Below, in pieces: positions 1 through 12,689 of a stretch of 64,000 nucleotides of DNA; positions within the stretch are counted from its first letter, which is position 1; every line of letters starts with the position of its first letter. Where the stretch lies: assembly GCA_011799875.1 (NCBI GenBank), contig CM022299.1, positions 36,848,755 through 36,912,754 on the forward strand, read 5' to 3'. The notes beneath the pieces were generated by a model that saw nothing but the letters and a program-made list of their open reading frames with translations, ran no database searches and was not told the DNA's origin. The translations under genes were made by a program, and so were the position numbers. This DNA comes from Thinopyrum elongatum (taxonomy: Eukaryota; Streptophyta; Magnoliopsida; Poales; Poaceae).

Positions 1-2995
1 AAGCTCCCCAAGCAACCAGACGACCAGGGGAAGCCGTCTTCTTCCCCTCCGGTGACCACGGTCTCCGCCACTGTCTCGATGGTTTCGAGCCAACCAGGGC
101 CTCACCCTCTCCACTGCCACCACCAACAGATTCCTCTTGACCCCACGGATCCATCCCCGCTGCCAATTTCGCCGGAGGTTGCCCATAGACGAAACGGCCA
201 AAACGCCTCCGCCAGAGTCCTCGGGAAGACCTCGTCGCCGGCGACCTCGTACTCCTCCTCGATCGTTCCCTACCTCCACAGATTCGCCGTGATCCCCTAA
301 GTACGTGGATGGCCTCAGATCCCCGAGAGGTGCCTCCTATTGCCGGCAATCGTTGCCGGCGTGCCTTCTCTGTTCGGTCAAGGAAGAGGAGGGAGAAGGC
401 CAGTTGACCGGGGTTAAATCCGACAGGCGGGACCCGCTCGTCGATGACTGGAGGTCCACGCCAGCGTGGATAAGTGGAGACAGGTTCTCCTCGGAACCGT
501 TTCCGCGCGAAGAAAACGTATTTTCAGGAATACGTCTTCGACGTCGACGCCCTTCCGCGCAGTAGATCGACAGGGCTCGGCCCAGTGGTGTTTTACTGTT
601 AAACCCCGCCAGGGCGTGCTATTGCTCTTCTCTTTTTCCTTTCCAGCAAGACCAAAAAAAAATTCCACAGAATCCATTTCAAGCCCAAATTTAGTGATTC
701 AAATTTCTACGGTCTTATGAAAACATGCTCTATTTATCTAGATTAGGTGAACATTTTTTTTTCCTGAGCATTATGATCACTGGGTCAATTAAAAATCCCT
801 TTTAATCAATTGTTTCAGCTTAGAAACTCTCTAGATAAATCATATGAACTCCAAATAATTTAATTCTTTTTCTGGTATTTCTAATTTTTCGTCTAGTTTA
901 TTATAGTATTTATTTCAAAAAAAAATTGAAACAATTTTTGGCACTATTTTTGAATTATGTGGTAATTCAAATATTTTTGAAAATAGGAAATGGAGGGAAG
1001 ATAAAGTTTTCAAACTTTTGAAGTGCACCCAATATTTCTGCATGCTCAAGGCAAGCATCTTGAACACTTGATATGGCGAATGCATGGTAGTTTATTTGCT
1101 AGAATAATTTAAACATGACTATGTTAAATTCAAACTAAATTGCATATTGCTAGTAGTGCTTGCATGGTTTGAATTCGAGTAAATTTTGCATGCATGTAGT
1201 GTTGGTATGTTTCATCATACCGTGCATCGTGTGTGGCCATGACTAACTTACAGGAGCAGGCATAAGTGAAATATCGTTACCGGCAGGAGGATGATCACGT
1301 TGGAGCGTGATCATACGTTGTTTGTTGTGCATGTTGGAGCATGCAAGGGTTGTGGCCCTGTTGGGATTGCTGTTGAAGGAATACCTTGTTGTGCTAATCA
1401 TTGCAGGAAACTTAATGCCTCCTGAGTCGACCATAGATCGAGTCTTGTTCCGGTAACCCCCATACTTGTTTCATGCTGCCACAGGTTCCTGCCACAGGTA
1501 GGGTATGGTTCAGTAAGTTGATAACCCCTTTCCATGCACACACCGTACAGAGGGCCACGATGAGGGTTTCCCAGGGATCCAGGACTAAATCTTGTCATTG
1601 GGTCAGGGGGCATGGGTGTTTCCAGTTGTGACTGAGAGGGGGGCACCCCTTGTAATCCGCGCGTATTAATAGTGATCCCATGCAGGACGTTGGTCTCTCC
1701 GTCTCAGAGTTTTTCTTAAATGATGCCTTGGGTGATTCCTGGCATCCGGAAAGTTAATCTGGTGTGTGTTGGTCAGGTGTGTTTTCAACCCAAAGACCGT
1801 AATGGGAATTAGTCAGTGTCACGGTACTGACTAAAGAAATCCTTTACCTGTGGGTAAAGAGTACACCCTCTGCAGAGTTTAAACCTATTCGAATAGCCGT
1901 GTCCGCGGTTAAGGGCTACAGTCTGGGTTGGTCAAGTGTCGATCTTAGTGTCGGTCTTCGGAGGAAATACTAAAAATGTGCCTGAATTGTTTTTGCTGAA
2001 TATTTATTGTCACCCTGATGCTATCATGGATATTTTGCTATGTTTGTTAATAATACTGTGGTTATACATATCATTGTGAACTAACCTGTTTCTCTTATTT
2101 TAATTTTCCTGAGTGTCTCAGGGGCTGGCTAGACTACCCCGGGAACTCAATTTTATTTTCAAGACCTCTCGTGGCGTCCCTCGAGTTAACAGGCGGTTTA
2201 TCACGCCACTGCTCTTGTGGACACCCGATTGGCATTTCTCTTCAAGTCCGACCGTGGTGTTACTTGACACCCGACTGGCATTTCTTTTCAAGACCTCTCG
2301 TGGCGTCGCCTGAGTCCTCGGATGGTCCTGTCTCGTCCGATTTCTCTTTTAGACACCCGATTGGCTTTTCTCTTCAAAGACCTACCGTGGTGTCACTTGA
2401 CATCCGACCGGCATTTCTTTTATTTTTTTCCTTTGACTTTCCTTGTTTATCACTAACAATTTCATATATTTTCACATGCTAATATTTTATCATGCCATGA
2501 ATTAATCCCTGTCAGCATGCATTTTATATAGTCCAGCATGAGCATACGCATAAAGTTTGGTTCATCATGATCTTATAATTTAATTGTTGCATTCGGTATA
2601 TCTTTTGTTCATGATGTTTGCGAGTACATTCAAACGTACTCACAGGCTTGTCCCTGGCTATTTACTTGGCCAGGTCAGGATTTCTACAAGGAGTACCACA
2701 GCGATGTCCGTGCGAAGCCTAGGATGGCAACCATGCGGGATAAGAATTATCCAGGTCAGCCGTTCCTATGGGAATTGAGCCCCATCGATGTTAAAGAACC
2801 GCGAGACAATTCCGTCATCCACCACCGGAATCACTGTTGTATCATTAGACCTTTATGGTCTTGTACCCAATTCTTGTAATAGCTTGGAAATCTGTAACAA
2901 GGACGTGTCCACCAGTAACAGTAATCCTGGGCTGGTGATGACACGAGGGGTTAATTTTCTGGGATGTGTTGTGTCCCCGAAATCCGGCCCCGACA
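1..2995 (+). mobile_element. Gypsy-type LTR, 3' part (5' end outside window)
   Basis: This is a long LTR lacking its start. It shares the layout of the complete LTR at 55112-59549: a GC-rich first part, an AT-rich stretch, the motif ATAGCCGTG(T/C)CCGCGG near 1895, and a 'gtacattcaa..gtact' motif near 2625, all in the same order and orientation, which sets the plus strand. I place its end at the CA at 2994-2995, inside '..ccggccccgaca'. No primer binding site follows, so it is a 3' LTR or a solo LTR, not a 5' LTR. Short reading frames in 50-720 sit in GC-rich LTR sequence and have no recognisable domain. The family name is left open. Confidence 0.7.
2155..2420 (+). repeat. imperfect direct repeats inside the LTR
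   Basis: Four to five degenerate copies of a unit containing 'gacacccgattggcatttctcttcaa' variants followed by 'gacc.. cgtggtgt/cgtggcgt' lie back to back. They look like an internal expansion of the LTR rather than coding sequence. Confidence 0.6.
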
Positions 2996-3645
2996 GAAAT
3001 TAATGCCGCTTGGATGCGTGGAGTGGAGGAAAAATCTTTAGATATATACCTGAAATGATAAGATGTCAAAAGAACATCCGATAACTACATGCATGTCAAA
3101 CCATTGAAGCTTTGTATGAGATATACCAGACATAAAACTGTAATTTTTGTTTTTGGTACCAACTTTAACCTCTTAATTTTTTTACCATGGGCTTTCAAAC
3201 AAGCTAAGAATGTTTTATATGCTAATTTCAAGCAATAAGTTCAACCATGGAAGCAACGTGGCGTATGCTTAAGCACTGTAAAAGGAATAGTAAATAGAAA
3301 CATATTTTAATGTTTACATTTCAAAATTATATCTGCATTACAAGATTATTGTTATCAGTTAAGAGTCATAAGTAACTTAACATTTTGATCCCCCACGTGT
3401 TCTTTTTATATCGATCGGTTTTCTCCATGTGTTCGTGAAATGAAGAAACAACTGTTTTGAGATTCATTTACAATAAAACAAGCTATGTGTTTAAGTGTTT
3501 TAGATAGTAAACCTTGAGAGCTTATTTATGAATCTTAGTATTCGTGAATGATGCATTTTTGTATATAGAAATATTCTTTAAAAATAAATTCTACTAATAT
3601 TTGTTCATATAGCTAGCTCGTGCAGGTGCATGGGTTGATGACTAG
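2996..3645 (+). mobile_element. Helitron-like 3' terminus
   Basis: The stretch ends in CTAG at 3642-3645, followed by T. Upstream lies a 7-bp stem (CTCGTGC at 3617-3623, loop AGGT, GCATGGG at 3628-3634, two G-U pairs), then 7 bases to CTAG: the classic Helitron 3' layout. The C1-right copy lacks this sequence, and homology to C1 resumes directly after CTAG at an A|T site, as Helitron insertion requires. The 5' TC end is not seen; the LTR ending at 2995 may have landed inside it. AT-rich, no gene seen. Confidence 0.6.
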
Positions 3646-3650
3646 TTTCC

Positions 3651-5937
3651 CTAATCGAGATCATCCAGCCTCGTCTTATCCACCTCTGCTTTCAGTTCAG
3701 TAAGAACCTGTTTTGCACTGGCCAACTGGGAAAGTGCCTCCTCCTTCGCCAACACCATCTTAGCAAAGTCTAATTTAAAAAATCTGAGCTCATTCTCCAT
3801 CTTCCTCTTTTTATCCCGCATCTTCAAATATTCTTCAGCGTTGACAACACTTTCTCTAAGCCTATCTCTATTCTCTTTCTCATACATGCTCCAGAGCTTT
3901 GCTAGGCACATTTTCAAAGACTGTGGCCACTCTTGATCAACCCACTCCAGGTAAGAACACTTCCGTTCATCCTATAATATTTAAAACTAGATCAGTAAAA
4001 AATGTAGGGGAAATGGGTTTCTAGCAACATAGAAAATCACCAAATACATATTTTAAAAAACTGAAGAAACAGGTTAATTATGACATATCTTCTCAAAAAG
4101 ATCAATGTGCAAATGAATTAATTGCTACTGAGACAACAACCAAATTCCGAAACATCAGAAGCTATAATTAACTACAACAACGCTACAAGTTCTTCGTCAT
4201 GTACTATAAATAACAAATTGAACATTTTATGAGGAAGCTAAATATAACTGCAACAGCATAGCGACAGTGCTTGGATGATAGCAAATTAATACTAACAGGT
4301 GTGTACATGCACAAATTTAGTAACATAGAACTAATAGCAAGGCCGTCCACTATGTATGCCAAAACCGGTGTAAAGACAATTGTTGCTACATTTGGCACCG
4401 GTGCTCTGCACTGGCGGGCCGATGCAGCAGAAAAAAATCAGGGACCCAGACTCCGGAGCACCTACTTGCTCCGTTGCCCAGTTCCTTCGTGCCATAAAGA
4501 TTTAGTATTTTACTGCTTTGCTGCTCGGATGTGTGGACCAAAGTTGGCTGCACAAACTGCTGAAGCGGTGCCAAATAATTTTCTAATGGCACCGCTGATG
4601 AGATGGCAACATTTTTAGATACTAGGTACAAACTGTGACACTGTCTTAACATCCAGAATAATATAGCACAGTGACAGTGTCTGAATCACATCTAACAAAT
4701 GATTTGTAACAACGAAAGTGGGGCTAACCTTCTTTCCTTCTCCTCCACTCTTTCCTTTCCCTTCCCCTCTTTCCTTCTCCTCCTAGGCCGGCCCATATGG
4801 GGGGCGCACCAGCCCCTTTGTGGCTGGTGCGTTTCCCCTCTTGGCCCATAAGGCCAATATCTTTTGCCGGGGGTGCCCGGAACCCCTTCCGGTGACCCGA
4901 TAAGTACCCGGTACCCCCCGAAACACTTCCGGTGTCCGAATACCATCGTCCTATATATCAATCTTTACCTCTCGACCATTTCAAGACTCCTCGTCATGTC
5001 TGTGATCTCATCCGGGACTCCGAACAACATTCGGTCACCAAATCACATAACTCATATAATACTATATCGTCATCGAACGTTAAGCGTGCGGACCCTACGA
5101 GTACGAGAACTATGTAGACATGACCGAGACACCTCTCCGGTCAATAACCAATAGCGGAACCTGGATGCCCATATTGGCTCCTACATATTCTATGAAGATC
5201 TTTATCGGTCAAACCGTTATGACAACATACGTAATTCCCTTTGTCCATCGGTATGTTACTTGCCCGAGATTCGATCGTCGGTATCTTCATACCTAGTTCA
5301 ATCTCGTTACCGGCAAGTTTCTTTACTCATTCCGTAATACATCACCTCGTGACTAACTCCTTAGTCATTTGCTTGCAAGCTTATGATGTGTATTATCGAG
5401 AGGGCCCAGAGATACCTCTCCGATATTCGGAGTGACAAATCCTAATCTCGATCTATGCCAACTCAACAAATACCTTCGGAGATACCTGTAGAGCATCTTT
5501 ATAATCACCCAGTTATGTTGTGACGTTTGATAGCACACAAGGCATTCCTCTGGTATCCGGGAGTTGCATAATCTCATAGTCGAAGGAATATGTATTTGAC
5601 ATGAAGAAAGCAATAGCAATAAAACTGAATGATCATTATGCTAAGCTAATGGATGGGTCTTGTCCATCACATAATTCTCCTAATGATGTGATCCCGCTAT
5701 CAAATGACAACACATGTCTATGGTTAGGAAACCTTAATCATCTTTGATCAACGAGCTAGTCTAGTAGAGGCTTACTAGGGACACGGTATTTGTTTATGTA
5801 TTACACATGTATTTAAGTTTCTAATCAATACAATTCTAGCATGAATAATAAACCTTTATCATGAATAAGGAAATATAAAATAACAACTTTATTATTGCCT
5901 CTAGGGCATATTTCCTTCAGTCATTGAAGAAGACCAT
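3651..5937 (-). pseudogene. gene D, left copy: GRF zinc finger/coiled-coil gene, exon 2 lost
   Basis: Exon 3 (3971 to 3651) is open, ends in TAG and is the same length (321 nt) as the intact right copy. It encodes the WVDQEWP segment and a Lys/Glu-rich coiled coil ending SLDDLD-like. Intron 2 is retained in 3972-4728. Of exon 1 only the first six codons (MVFFND, 5937 to 5920) remain. The rest of exon 1, intron 1 and all of exon 2, which carries most of the zinc ligands, are replaced by a Copia LTR fragment. The copy therefore cannot make the zinc finger. Confidence 0.8.
4731..5919 (-). mobile_element. Angela/BARE1/WIS-type Copia LTR fragment
   Basis: On the minus strand the LTR starts at 5919 with TGAAGGAAATATGCCC, a near match to the well-known start of Triticeae BARE1/Angela/WIS LTRs, and continues with 'tagaggcaataataaag'. 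It runs about 1.19 kb. The family LTR is about 1.7-1.8 kb, so the 3' end is missing. The 3' junction falls in a shared CTTCT at 4729-4733, suggesting microhomology repair. About 275 bp of the host gene present in C1-right is absent here. Confidence 0.85.
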
Positions 5938-6450
5938 GGCGACACCGGTGGTAGGATGCGAGACGGCGAGAGCGAGGAAGCGGCTATAGCTTTGGAAGGA
6001 AGGAAGGAGGAAACAGGGGACGTGTGACTTGTGCTCAGGGAGAAAAGCTGGTGGGAAAGGGGGGGGGGTAGATATTTCGGCGGTAGGCAAAAAATTTCGA
6101 AATGTGGAGGGAAACTTTGCGCGCGGTGCCACCGGACACCGTTCACTTTGAACGATTGTGTGCATCGCAAACGATTCTTCTGCTTTACACGCATGGGATG
6201 AGTTTGATAATTCAAATTTTGGTGGAAATTTCCCTGGGTACTGTCCTCATCAACGTCATTGCATAATTTAACATCGCTTGCTAATTTGGGCACATAAAAG
6301 AGCGTATAGCACACATACCACACTTACTGAATCGAGCAATTTTAGTAATTAAACAGAGCCAGTTGACCTAAACATTGCTGTAACAAAAGACCAGCATTAA
6401 AAACAAAGCCTAAGTACGCATAATTTTAACAAAGCCGCCGCCGCGCCGGC

Positions 6451-7118
6451 CTATGCATCGCCGGTGTGAGATGAGACGTCGATGACTTGTCCTGGCGACA
6501 TGCCGCCGTTGGTAGACTCCGCGTCCGCCCAGCTGAAGTCGACCATGTCCTCGTCCTCGTCCTTGGTGCCGCCCTCAAGGTTCTATTACTCGTAGTAGTG
6601 GTCCGCCAGAGCTCGCGTTGGTACTCCACCGCTGATTCCTCGATGGACAGACTCTTCTCTACCTCGACCTCGACCACGCGCAACTCCTCCTCCCGGCGCT
6701 CCTCGATCTCCGCCGCCTCCTGCATCTCTAGCTCCCGCTTGGCGATCTCATGAGGAAGCAGGTGCTCCATGGCCACCGCCGCCTTTTCCGACGTGGGTTG
6801 CATGCTGGATTCCGAGGTGCCCTGGAATATCTTGGCGTGTGTGTCCTCGATCTTGGCGTCAATGGCCTCGACCCAGACCAGGGCGACATCGGCGGCACGG
6901 ACGGCAGCTCGAGCGCTCTCGGTGTTTGCAGCTGCCGTCGCAGCAGCTGCTGCAGCCATCTCGGCTACTGCAGCTGTCCTGTCGGCTGCCGCAGACGCCC
7001 TCTCGGCGGATGCGGCCAAGCTCAATGCGGATGCAGCGGCATACTCAGCATAGGCGGCCGCGCTCGGGGAGGACGCGGCCACCGTACGGGCCCTCACGAA
7101 GCGTTTCCACGGTGTCAT
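6451..7118 (-). pseudogene. gene C, left copy: Ala-rich helical protein, frameshifted
   Basis: The frame starts at 7118 with MTPWKRFV. An Ala-rich block (about residues 14-80) follows, then a Glu/Arg-rich helical stretch. Comparison with the right copy (51811-52493) shows one base missing near 6600, after the SAVEYQRELW motif. Beyond it the conserved acidic tail, ending HTGDA and TAG at 6451, is in another frame. I recognise no domain. The gene runs parallel to gene D and away from the tandem array. Its tandem Ala-containing motifs look like codon-level expansion. Confidence 0.65.
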
Positions 7119-7360
7119 CTTTGCAAGAAGGGGTTGCGGGAATAGGGATCGGGATTCGTGGATTCGGGGGTTGCCGGCACTAGAGCAGACGAGCCGGTGA
7201 AGCTTATGGAGGAAGACTTAAATAGATCCACGAATTTTCATCGCAAACGGTTCCTACAAAAAACTGTGTGCGATGTAGTTGATATTTTTTATTAGCTGTG
7301 AAAGACGAATTTGGAGTAAAGTGGCAACGGATGGTGTTTTAAATGTATGAGAAAATTTGT

Positions 7361-10185
7361 AGTACTAATACAACTGTCATGTCAAAATTTGGGAAATTTC
7401 AGGGGTCATTTGACCTTTTAAGACATTTAAGTGATTTTCTAGCCATTTAATGATCGTCATTCAAATTTGAATTACATGTACATGCAACAGCTAACCATAA
7501 CGGTTTGAAAAGTCATATTTGTGTACTTGTGTGCGAGTTAATTCCATGTGCAGTAAATTGGATGGAATTTCCAAACATATTGGTCTCATGGTTATGACAC
7601 AAAGCATGGAGTGCCATGCCATTTAAATTCCAAAAAATTAAAAAAAGATCAGAAACACATTAAACCTTGCTTGATGTAATGTCATGCCACCAAGATGATG
7701 TGGTAAAAAAATTGGCATGTTTGACGAAAGTTTGGACACACCCCTCACAAACCGGAGTAACTCACTAGAAGGATCGTGATTCCGAGAGGGCACAATGCAT
7801 GTTTGATGACGAACGGACGATAGCTTCCCCTTACGCCTTCAAAAAATTTCTATAGTTAACGTGCACTAATACAACTGTAATTTGAAAATTTGGAAAATTT
7901 CAGGGGTCATTTGACCTTTTAAAGACATTTAAGTGTTTTTCTAGCCATTTAATGACCATATTTCAAATTTGAACTACATCTACATGCAACAGTTAACCAT
8001 GACGGTTTGAAAAATCATATTTGTGTACTTGTGTGCGAGTTAATTCCATGTACATTAAATTGGAAGGTATTCTCAAACATATTGGTCTCACAGCCTGGAC
8101 ACATGCATGGAGTGCCATGTCATTTAAATTCCAAAAAATTAAAAAAATATTAGAAACACATGAAATAAACCTTGCTTGATGTAATATCATGCCACCAAGA
8201 TGATGTGGTAAAAAATTTGGCATGTTTGACGAAAGTTTGGACACGCACCCCTCACAAACCGGAGCAACTCACTAGAAGGCTCGTGGTTTCGAGAGGGAAC
8301 AACGCATGTTTGATGACGAACGGGCGATAGCTTCCTCTTACGGTCTTCAAATTTTTTCTACATTTAACGTGCACTAATACAACTGTCATTTGAAAATTTA
8401 GAAAATTCTAGGGCTCATTTGACCTTTTAAAGACATTTAAGTGATTTTCTAGTCATTTAATGATTGTAATTCAAATTTGAACTACATCTACATGCAACGG
8501 CTAACCATAACGGTTTAAAAAATCATATTTGTGTACTTGTGTGCGAGTTAATTTCATGTGCAGTAAATTAGAAGGAATTTTTAAACATATTGGTGTTACG
8601 GCCTGGACACATGCATGGAGTGCCTTGGCATTTAGATTCCAAAAAATTAAAAAAAGATCAGAAACACATGAAACCTTGCTTGATGTAATGTCATGCCACC
8701 AAGATGATGTGGTAATTTTTTTTGCATGTTTGACAAAAGTTTGGACACACACCCCTCACAAACCGGAGCAACTCATTAGAAAGCTCGTGGTTACGAGAGG
8801 GAACAATGCATGTTTGATGACGAACGGGATATAGCTTCCTCTTACGGCCTTCAAATGTTTTCTACATTTAACGTGCACTAATACAACTGTCATGTGAAAA
8901 TTTGGAAAATTCTAGGGGTCATTTGACCTTTTAAAGACATTTAAGTGATTTTCTAACCATTTAATGACCGTAATTCAAATTTGAACTACATCTACATGCA
9001 ACGGCTAACCATAACGGTTTGAAAAATCATATTTGTGTACTTGTGTGCGAGTTAATTTCATGTGCAGTAAATTAGAAGGAATTTTTAAACATATTGGTGT
9101 CACGGCCTGGACACATGCATGGAGTGCCATGGCATATAAATTCCAAAAAATTAAAAAATGATCAGAAAAACATGAAACCTTGATTGAAGTAATGTCATGT
9201 CACCAAGATGATGTGGTAAAAAAATTATGTTGTTTGACGAAAGTTTGGACACACACCCCTCACAAACCGGAGCTACTCACTAGAAGGCTCGTGGTTCCGA
9301 GAGGGAACAATACATGTTTGATGACGAACAAGAGATAGCTTCCTTTTATGGCCTTCAATTTTTTTTCTACATTTAACATGCACTAATACAACTGTCATGT
9401 GAAAATTTGGAAATTGTAGGGGCTATTTGACCTTTTAAAGACATTTAAGTGATTTTCTAGCCATTTAATGACCGTTATTCAAATTTGAACTACATCTACA
9501 AGCAAAGGCTAACCATAACGGTTTGAAAAATCATATTTTTGTGTACTTGTGTGCGAGTTAATTCCACGTGCAGTAAATTGGAAGAAATTTTCAAATATAT
9601 TGGTATCACGGCCTGGACACATGCATGGAGTGCCATGCCATTTAAATTCCAAAAAAATAAAAAATGATCAGAAACACATGAAATCTTGCTTGACGTAATG
9701 TTATGCCACCAAGATGATGTGGTAAAAAAATTGGCCTATTTGATGAAAGTTTGGACACACACCCTCACAAGCCGGAGCAACTCACTAGAAGACTCGTGGT
9801 TTCGAGAGGGAACAATGCATGTTTGATGACGAACCGACGATAGTTTCCTCTTATGGGCTTCAAAAATTTTCTACAGTTAACATGCACTAATACAACTGTC
9901 ATGTCAAAATTTGTAAAATTTCAGGGGTCATTTGACCTTTTTAAGACATTTAAGTGATTTTCTAGCCATTTAATGACTGTAATCCAAATTTGAACTACAT
10001 CTACATGCAGCGGCTAACCATAACGGTTTGAAAAAAAATATTTGTGTACTTGTGTGCGAGTTAATTCCATGTGCAGTAAATTGGAACGAATTTTCAAACA
10101 TATTGGTGTCACGGCTTGGACACATGCATGGAGTGCCATGGCATTTAAATTCCAAAAAATTAAAAAATGATCAGACGATGTAAAT
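7361..10185 (-). repeat. tandem array of ~504-bp units, about 5.6 copies
   Basis: The marker 'ctaatacaactgt' recurs at about 7365, 7866, 8374, 8878, 9383 and 9887, spacings of 501-508 bp. Each unit also carries 'gacattTaagtgattttctagccattt', 'catggagtgccat' and 'gccaccaagatgatgtgg'. Units are alike but not identical. Small open frames inside the units repeat with the period and are not genes. The array separates gene C from gene B, which are transcribed away from it on both sides. Confidence 0.95.
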
Positions 10186-10527
10186 ATCTGGTGTTCATAA
10201 AAGAAAATATAAAGATCTGGCAAGACAACCGGGCCCCACACGATTGACACTCTATTTCGCTTCTCGAGGTTTGGATGGTGAGTGGCGCGGGTTATTAATC
10301 AGACATGGTTCTGTATTAGAAACGTCAGCTATTAAGTTCACACATGGCTTTTGCTGCGGGAATCATGTGTAATTCAAACTACAGTACTTGTAAATTCCGA
10401 CGGCCGGCGTGTGTACTGTTGCCGTCGATCTAGATTCCGGCTGCCAATACCTTACTCATGTCGTCCCGCCTGCATTCTCATCTACATCCTTCCCTCGTTT
10501 GCCCTCTCTCTCTCTCAAATCTCTGCC
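10186..10527 (+). other. leader/promoter region of gene B, left copy
   Basis: This unique sequence lies between the tandem array and the gene B start codon, and is matched by 45469-45840 in the right copy. It holds a CT-rich tract (10495-10520) just before the ATG, as plant 5' leaders often do. I do not assign a TATA box. Confidence 0.4.
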
Positions 10528-11139
10528 ATGGCGCCACCGATCTGTCCACGCGCCGACGAGGAGGCGTCGCCCCCCGAGGACGCTCAGTCGAAGAGCAGCG
10601 ACGAGGAGGACCCCTACGCGCCGCCGGACAAGGTTGCGCCGAACCCCCCAACTTTGGAGTGGTTTTGGGGCCAGTACAATCTTTGTGTGTGGAAGTCGCT
10701 GCCGCCGGTTGAGAAAGCCAGGCAAGTGGCGTTCAAGAAGAAGATGACGGAGAAGGAAGCTAGGTACCAGGCGGCATGTGAAGCCCGTGATGCCGCCTGG
10801 AAAAAGGAGGCAGTGGAGCTTTGGGGGCGGGCGCGTCGTCTTGCAGAGGAGGTGTACGAAGAAGGGTACTTCGCGAGGAAGGTCAAAGGCGCTAGGCGCC
10901 TCATCGCTGCATGGAGGTGGGCCAATAAGCTCCAGCGTGCCACCGACGAGGAGCTCCGGTGGGCGCCCAACGAAATGGAAAGATTTTTCGCGCTCGTCTG
11001 CCAGCAAGAGGCAGATCGGTACGTCCAGCGCTGCGAGGCGGAGGAGGCGGAGTACTGCCTCCGCGCTGGGAAGATGCCGCGCACCAGGGAGCTGCCGGCG
11101 AGGGGCTGCCGGAATACTGCCCCTAGGAGGGATTATTAG
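10528..11139 (+). CDS. gene B, left copy: intact 203-aa CACTA-borne protein of unknown function
   Basis: This uninterrupted 204-codon frame starts MAPPICPRAD and ends RNTAPRRDY. I chose this ATG because the right copy has the same start, the same stop and the same length. The N-terminal ~45 residues are acidic and Ser/Pro-rich. They are followed by a Trp-rich patch (WFWGQYN near residue 47) and a long, strongly helical Arg/Glu/Ala-rich region to about residue 190. The composition suggests a charged, probably nuclear protein, possibly DNA-binding or coiled-coil; that is inference. I recognise no family. It faces away from the tandem array. The two copies are roughly four-fifths identical in protein by eye, with no stop or frameshift in either, unlike neighbours A and C. 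Confidence 0.7.
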   Translation: MAPPICPRADEEASPPEDAQSKSSDEEDPYAPPDKVAPNPPTLEWFWGQYNLCVWKSLPPVEKARQVAFKKKMTEKEARYQAACEARDAAWKKEAVELWGRARRLAEEVYEEGYFARKVKGARRLIAAWRWANKLQRATDEELRWAPNEMERFFALVCQQEADRYVQRCEAEEAEYCLRAGKMPRTRELPARGCRNTAPRRDY

Positions 11140-11297
11140 TTTTAGTATTGTTCGTTTTCAATTTTTTGCATTGTATCTTGTAGTTAAGTATCATCATGTA
11201 TATGTGATGATATTATATATATTCTGTGATAACTAATGAACAATTAATATATATTATGAATTCCATTTTCTATCTGTTTTCATATAATAATTTGTAT

Positions 11298-12266
11298 CTA
11301 GCTGTTATCATCCACATATACAGAATGGAAAGCATATACACACACATTGAAACAGAACATATAAGAACGTAAAACAGAGTACCCACATTGAAACAGAGCA
11401 ATAAACAGAGCAATATTATGATTGCTGTGAATATATAGCGATCCATGTTGAAACGACTCAACAAAATAAAATGCGTCCATGTGACCATGACCAGCAGCCC
11501 TTGCGTATGGTAGCTCTTGGCTCTGCCTGAACTCGTGCAGGCGTTCATCCAAGCGGTCGACACACTCGTGGTACATCTGGAGCGCGATCTCGAGCTCCAA
11601 GTTGGCTATTTCATTGGAGATCACCAGCTCGAGGATGCGACGGCCAAGTTCCTCTACTATGCCCAGGTGGACACCTGAGCCAAGGAGGCGGTCGAGCCTA
11701 GCGACCAGCACGTTGGCATCGAGCGGGCCGCGGACAAGGCGAACGGCGCGACCCATGCGAATGGCTCGGCGGGCGTCTGGTGCAAGTACGGCGCGGCCGG
11801 CCTCTGGTGCAAGCACGGCGCAGACGGCCTCTGCCCATTCCTGGCGAGGAATGGCGGTACTGACGGGACGTGTACCCAGCTGCGACGCCCTGTCGACAGC
11901 AGGCAAGTACCAATGGATCCGCTCTTGCTGTGTGGCGCGCCGCGCCTCTCGCTCTGCGGCGCTCCAACGGTCTAGCTATGCGGCGAGCCGCAGCCTATCG
12001 GCGCGGATGCGCCTAGCTTGCTCTGCGGCGCGCCGTCGATTATGTTGTGCGGCGAGCTGCAGCCTCTCGGCGCTGGCATGCCTATCTTGATCCGCGGTGC
12101 TGAAGCGCCATGCGCCAAGGGTCTGCTCAACCCTAGCGATGACGCGCATCACGGCGTCGTCCGTTGCGTTGCCGGGGAGCACCTCGGCCTCGACGGGCCG
12201 TGGCGCCTTCTCGTTTTCCTCGTCGAGGAGGTTGTTGGCAGAGGTGGCGCTTTGGTGGGTTGGCAT
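11298..12266 (-). pseudogene. gene A, left copy: helical protein with one in-frame stop
   Basis: The frame opens at 12266 with MPTHQS and stays open except for TAG at 11978-11976. It then continues in the same phase through VDRASQLG and LDRLLG motifs to a helical C-terminal part (LELEIALQMYHECVDRLDERL). The right copy has the same frame but different stops, so each copy decayed separately. The protein is rich in Ala, Arg and Glu, probably coiled-coil; the function is not recognised. A role like the CACTA TnpA accessory protein is possible but unproven. It converges on gene B. The native C-terminus is uncertain beyond about 11480. Confidence 0.6.
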
Positions 12267-12689
12267 GCTTAAAAAAGGTGGATGTGCTACAGGCTGCGCT
12301 TGTTGCCTCCATGCATCGTGTGCTGCCTAGGTTTATGCGCAATATTGCTGGGTGGCGGCGGGAAACCGGTGAGGAAATGGCGGGAAACGGTGGCGTGTTT
12401 ATAAAACACCATCAATTAATGGAAACTTAGCATAGAAGGAACATCGAGCTAGCACGACGCGTGCGGGCACATTGCTCGCCCAAGGCTATGATCCACATAC
12501 TTGTGTGCCCAACAGAGCACACTATTCACAGTAAAGAATATTGTTCCGTTTATCCTAATAGAGTAGTGGCGGCAAGCGTCACAAGAAGTAGATGATGATC
12601 AGATGATCATTTATCCTAGTTAATTATGCATGTAATAGTTTACTTTGGTGTGTGGAAATGTCATGTGTGTACTAGCCACCTATGTAATT

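Noticed and set aside
6426..7118. Gene C as an intact 230-residue protein
   Set aside because: The right copy shows that the last part is in a shifted frame; the open length is accidental.
8501..8834. Small open frames in the left tandem array
   Set aside because: They recur with the 504-bp period, in related form at 7993, 10014, 49594 and 51100, and lack coding features.
10351..10527. Upstream ATG extension of gene B, left copy (to 262 residues)
   Set aside because: The right copy does not keep the extension; both share the ATG at 10528/45468.
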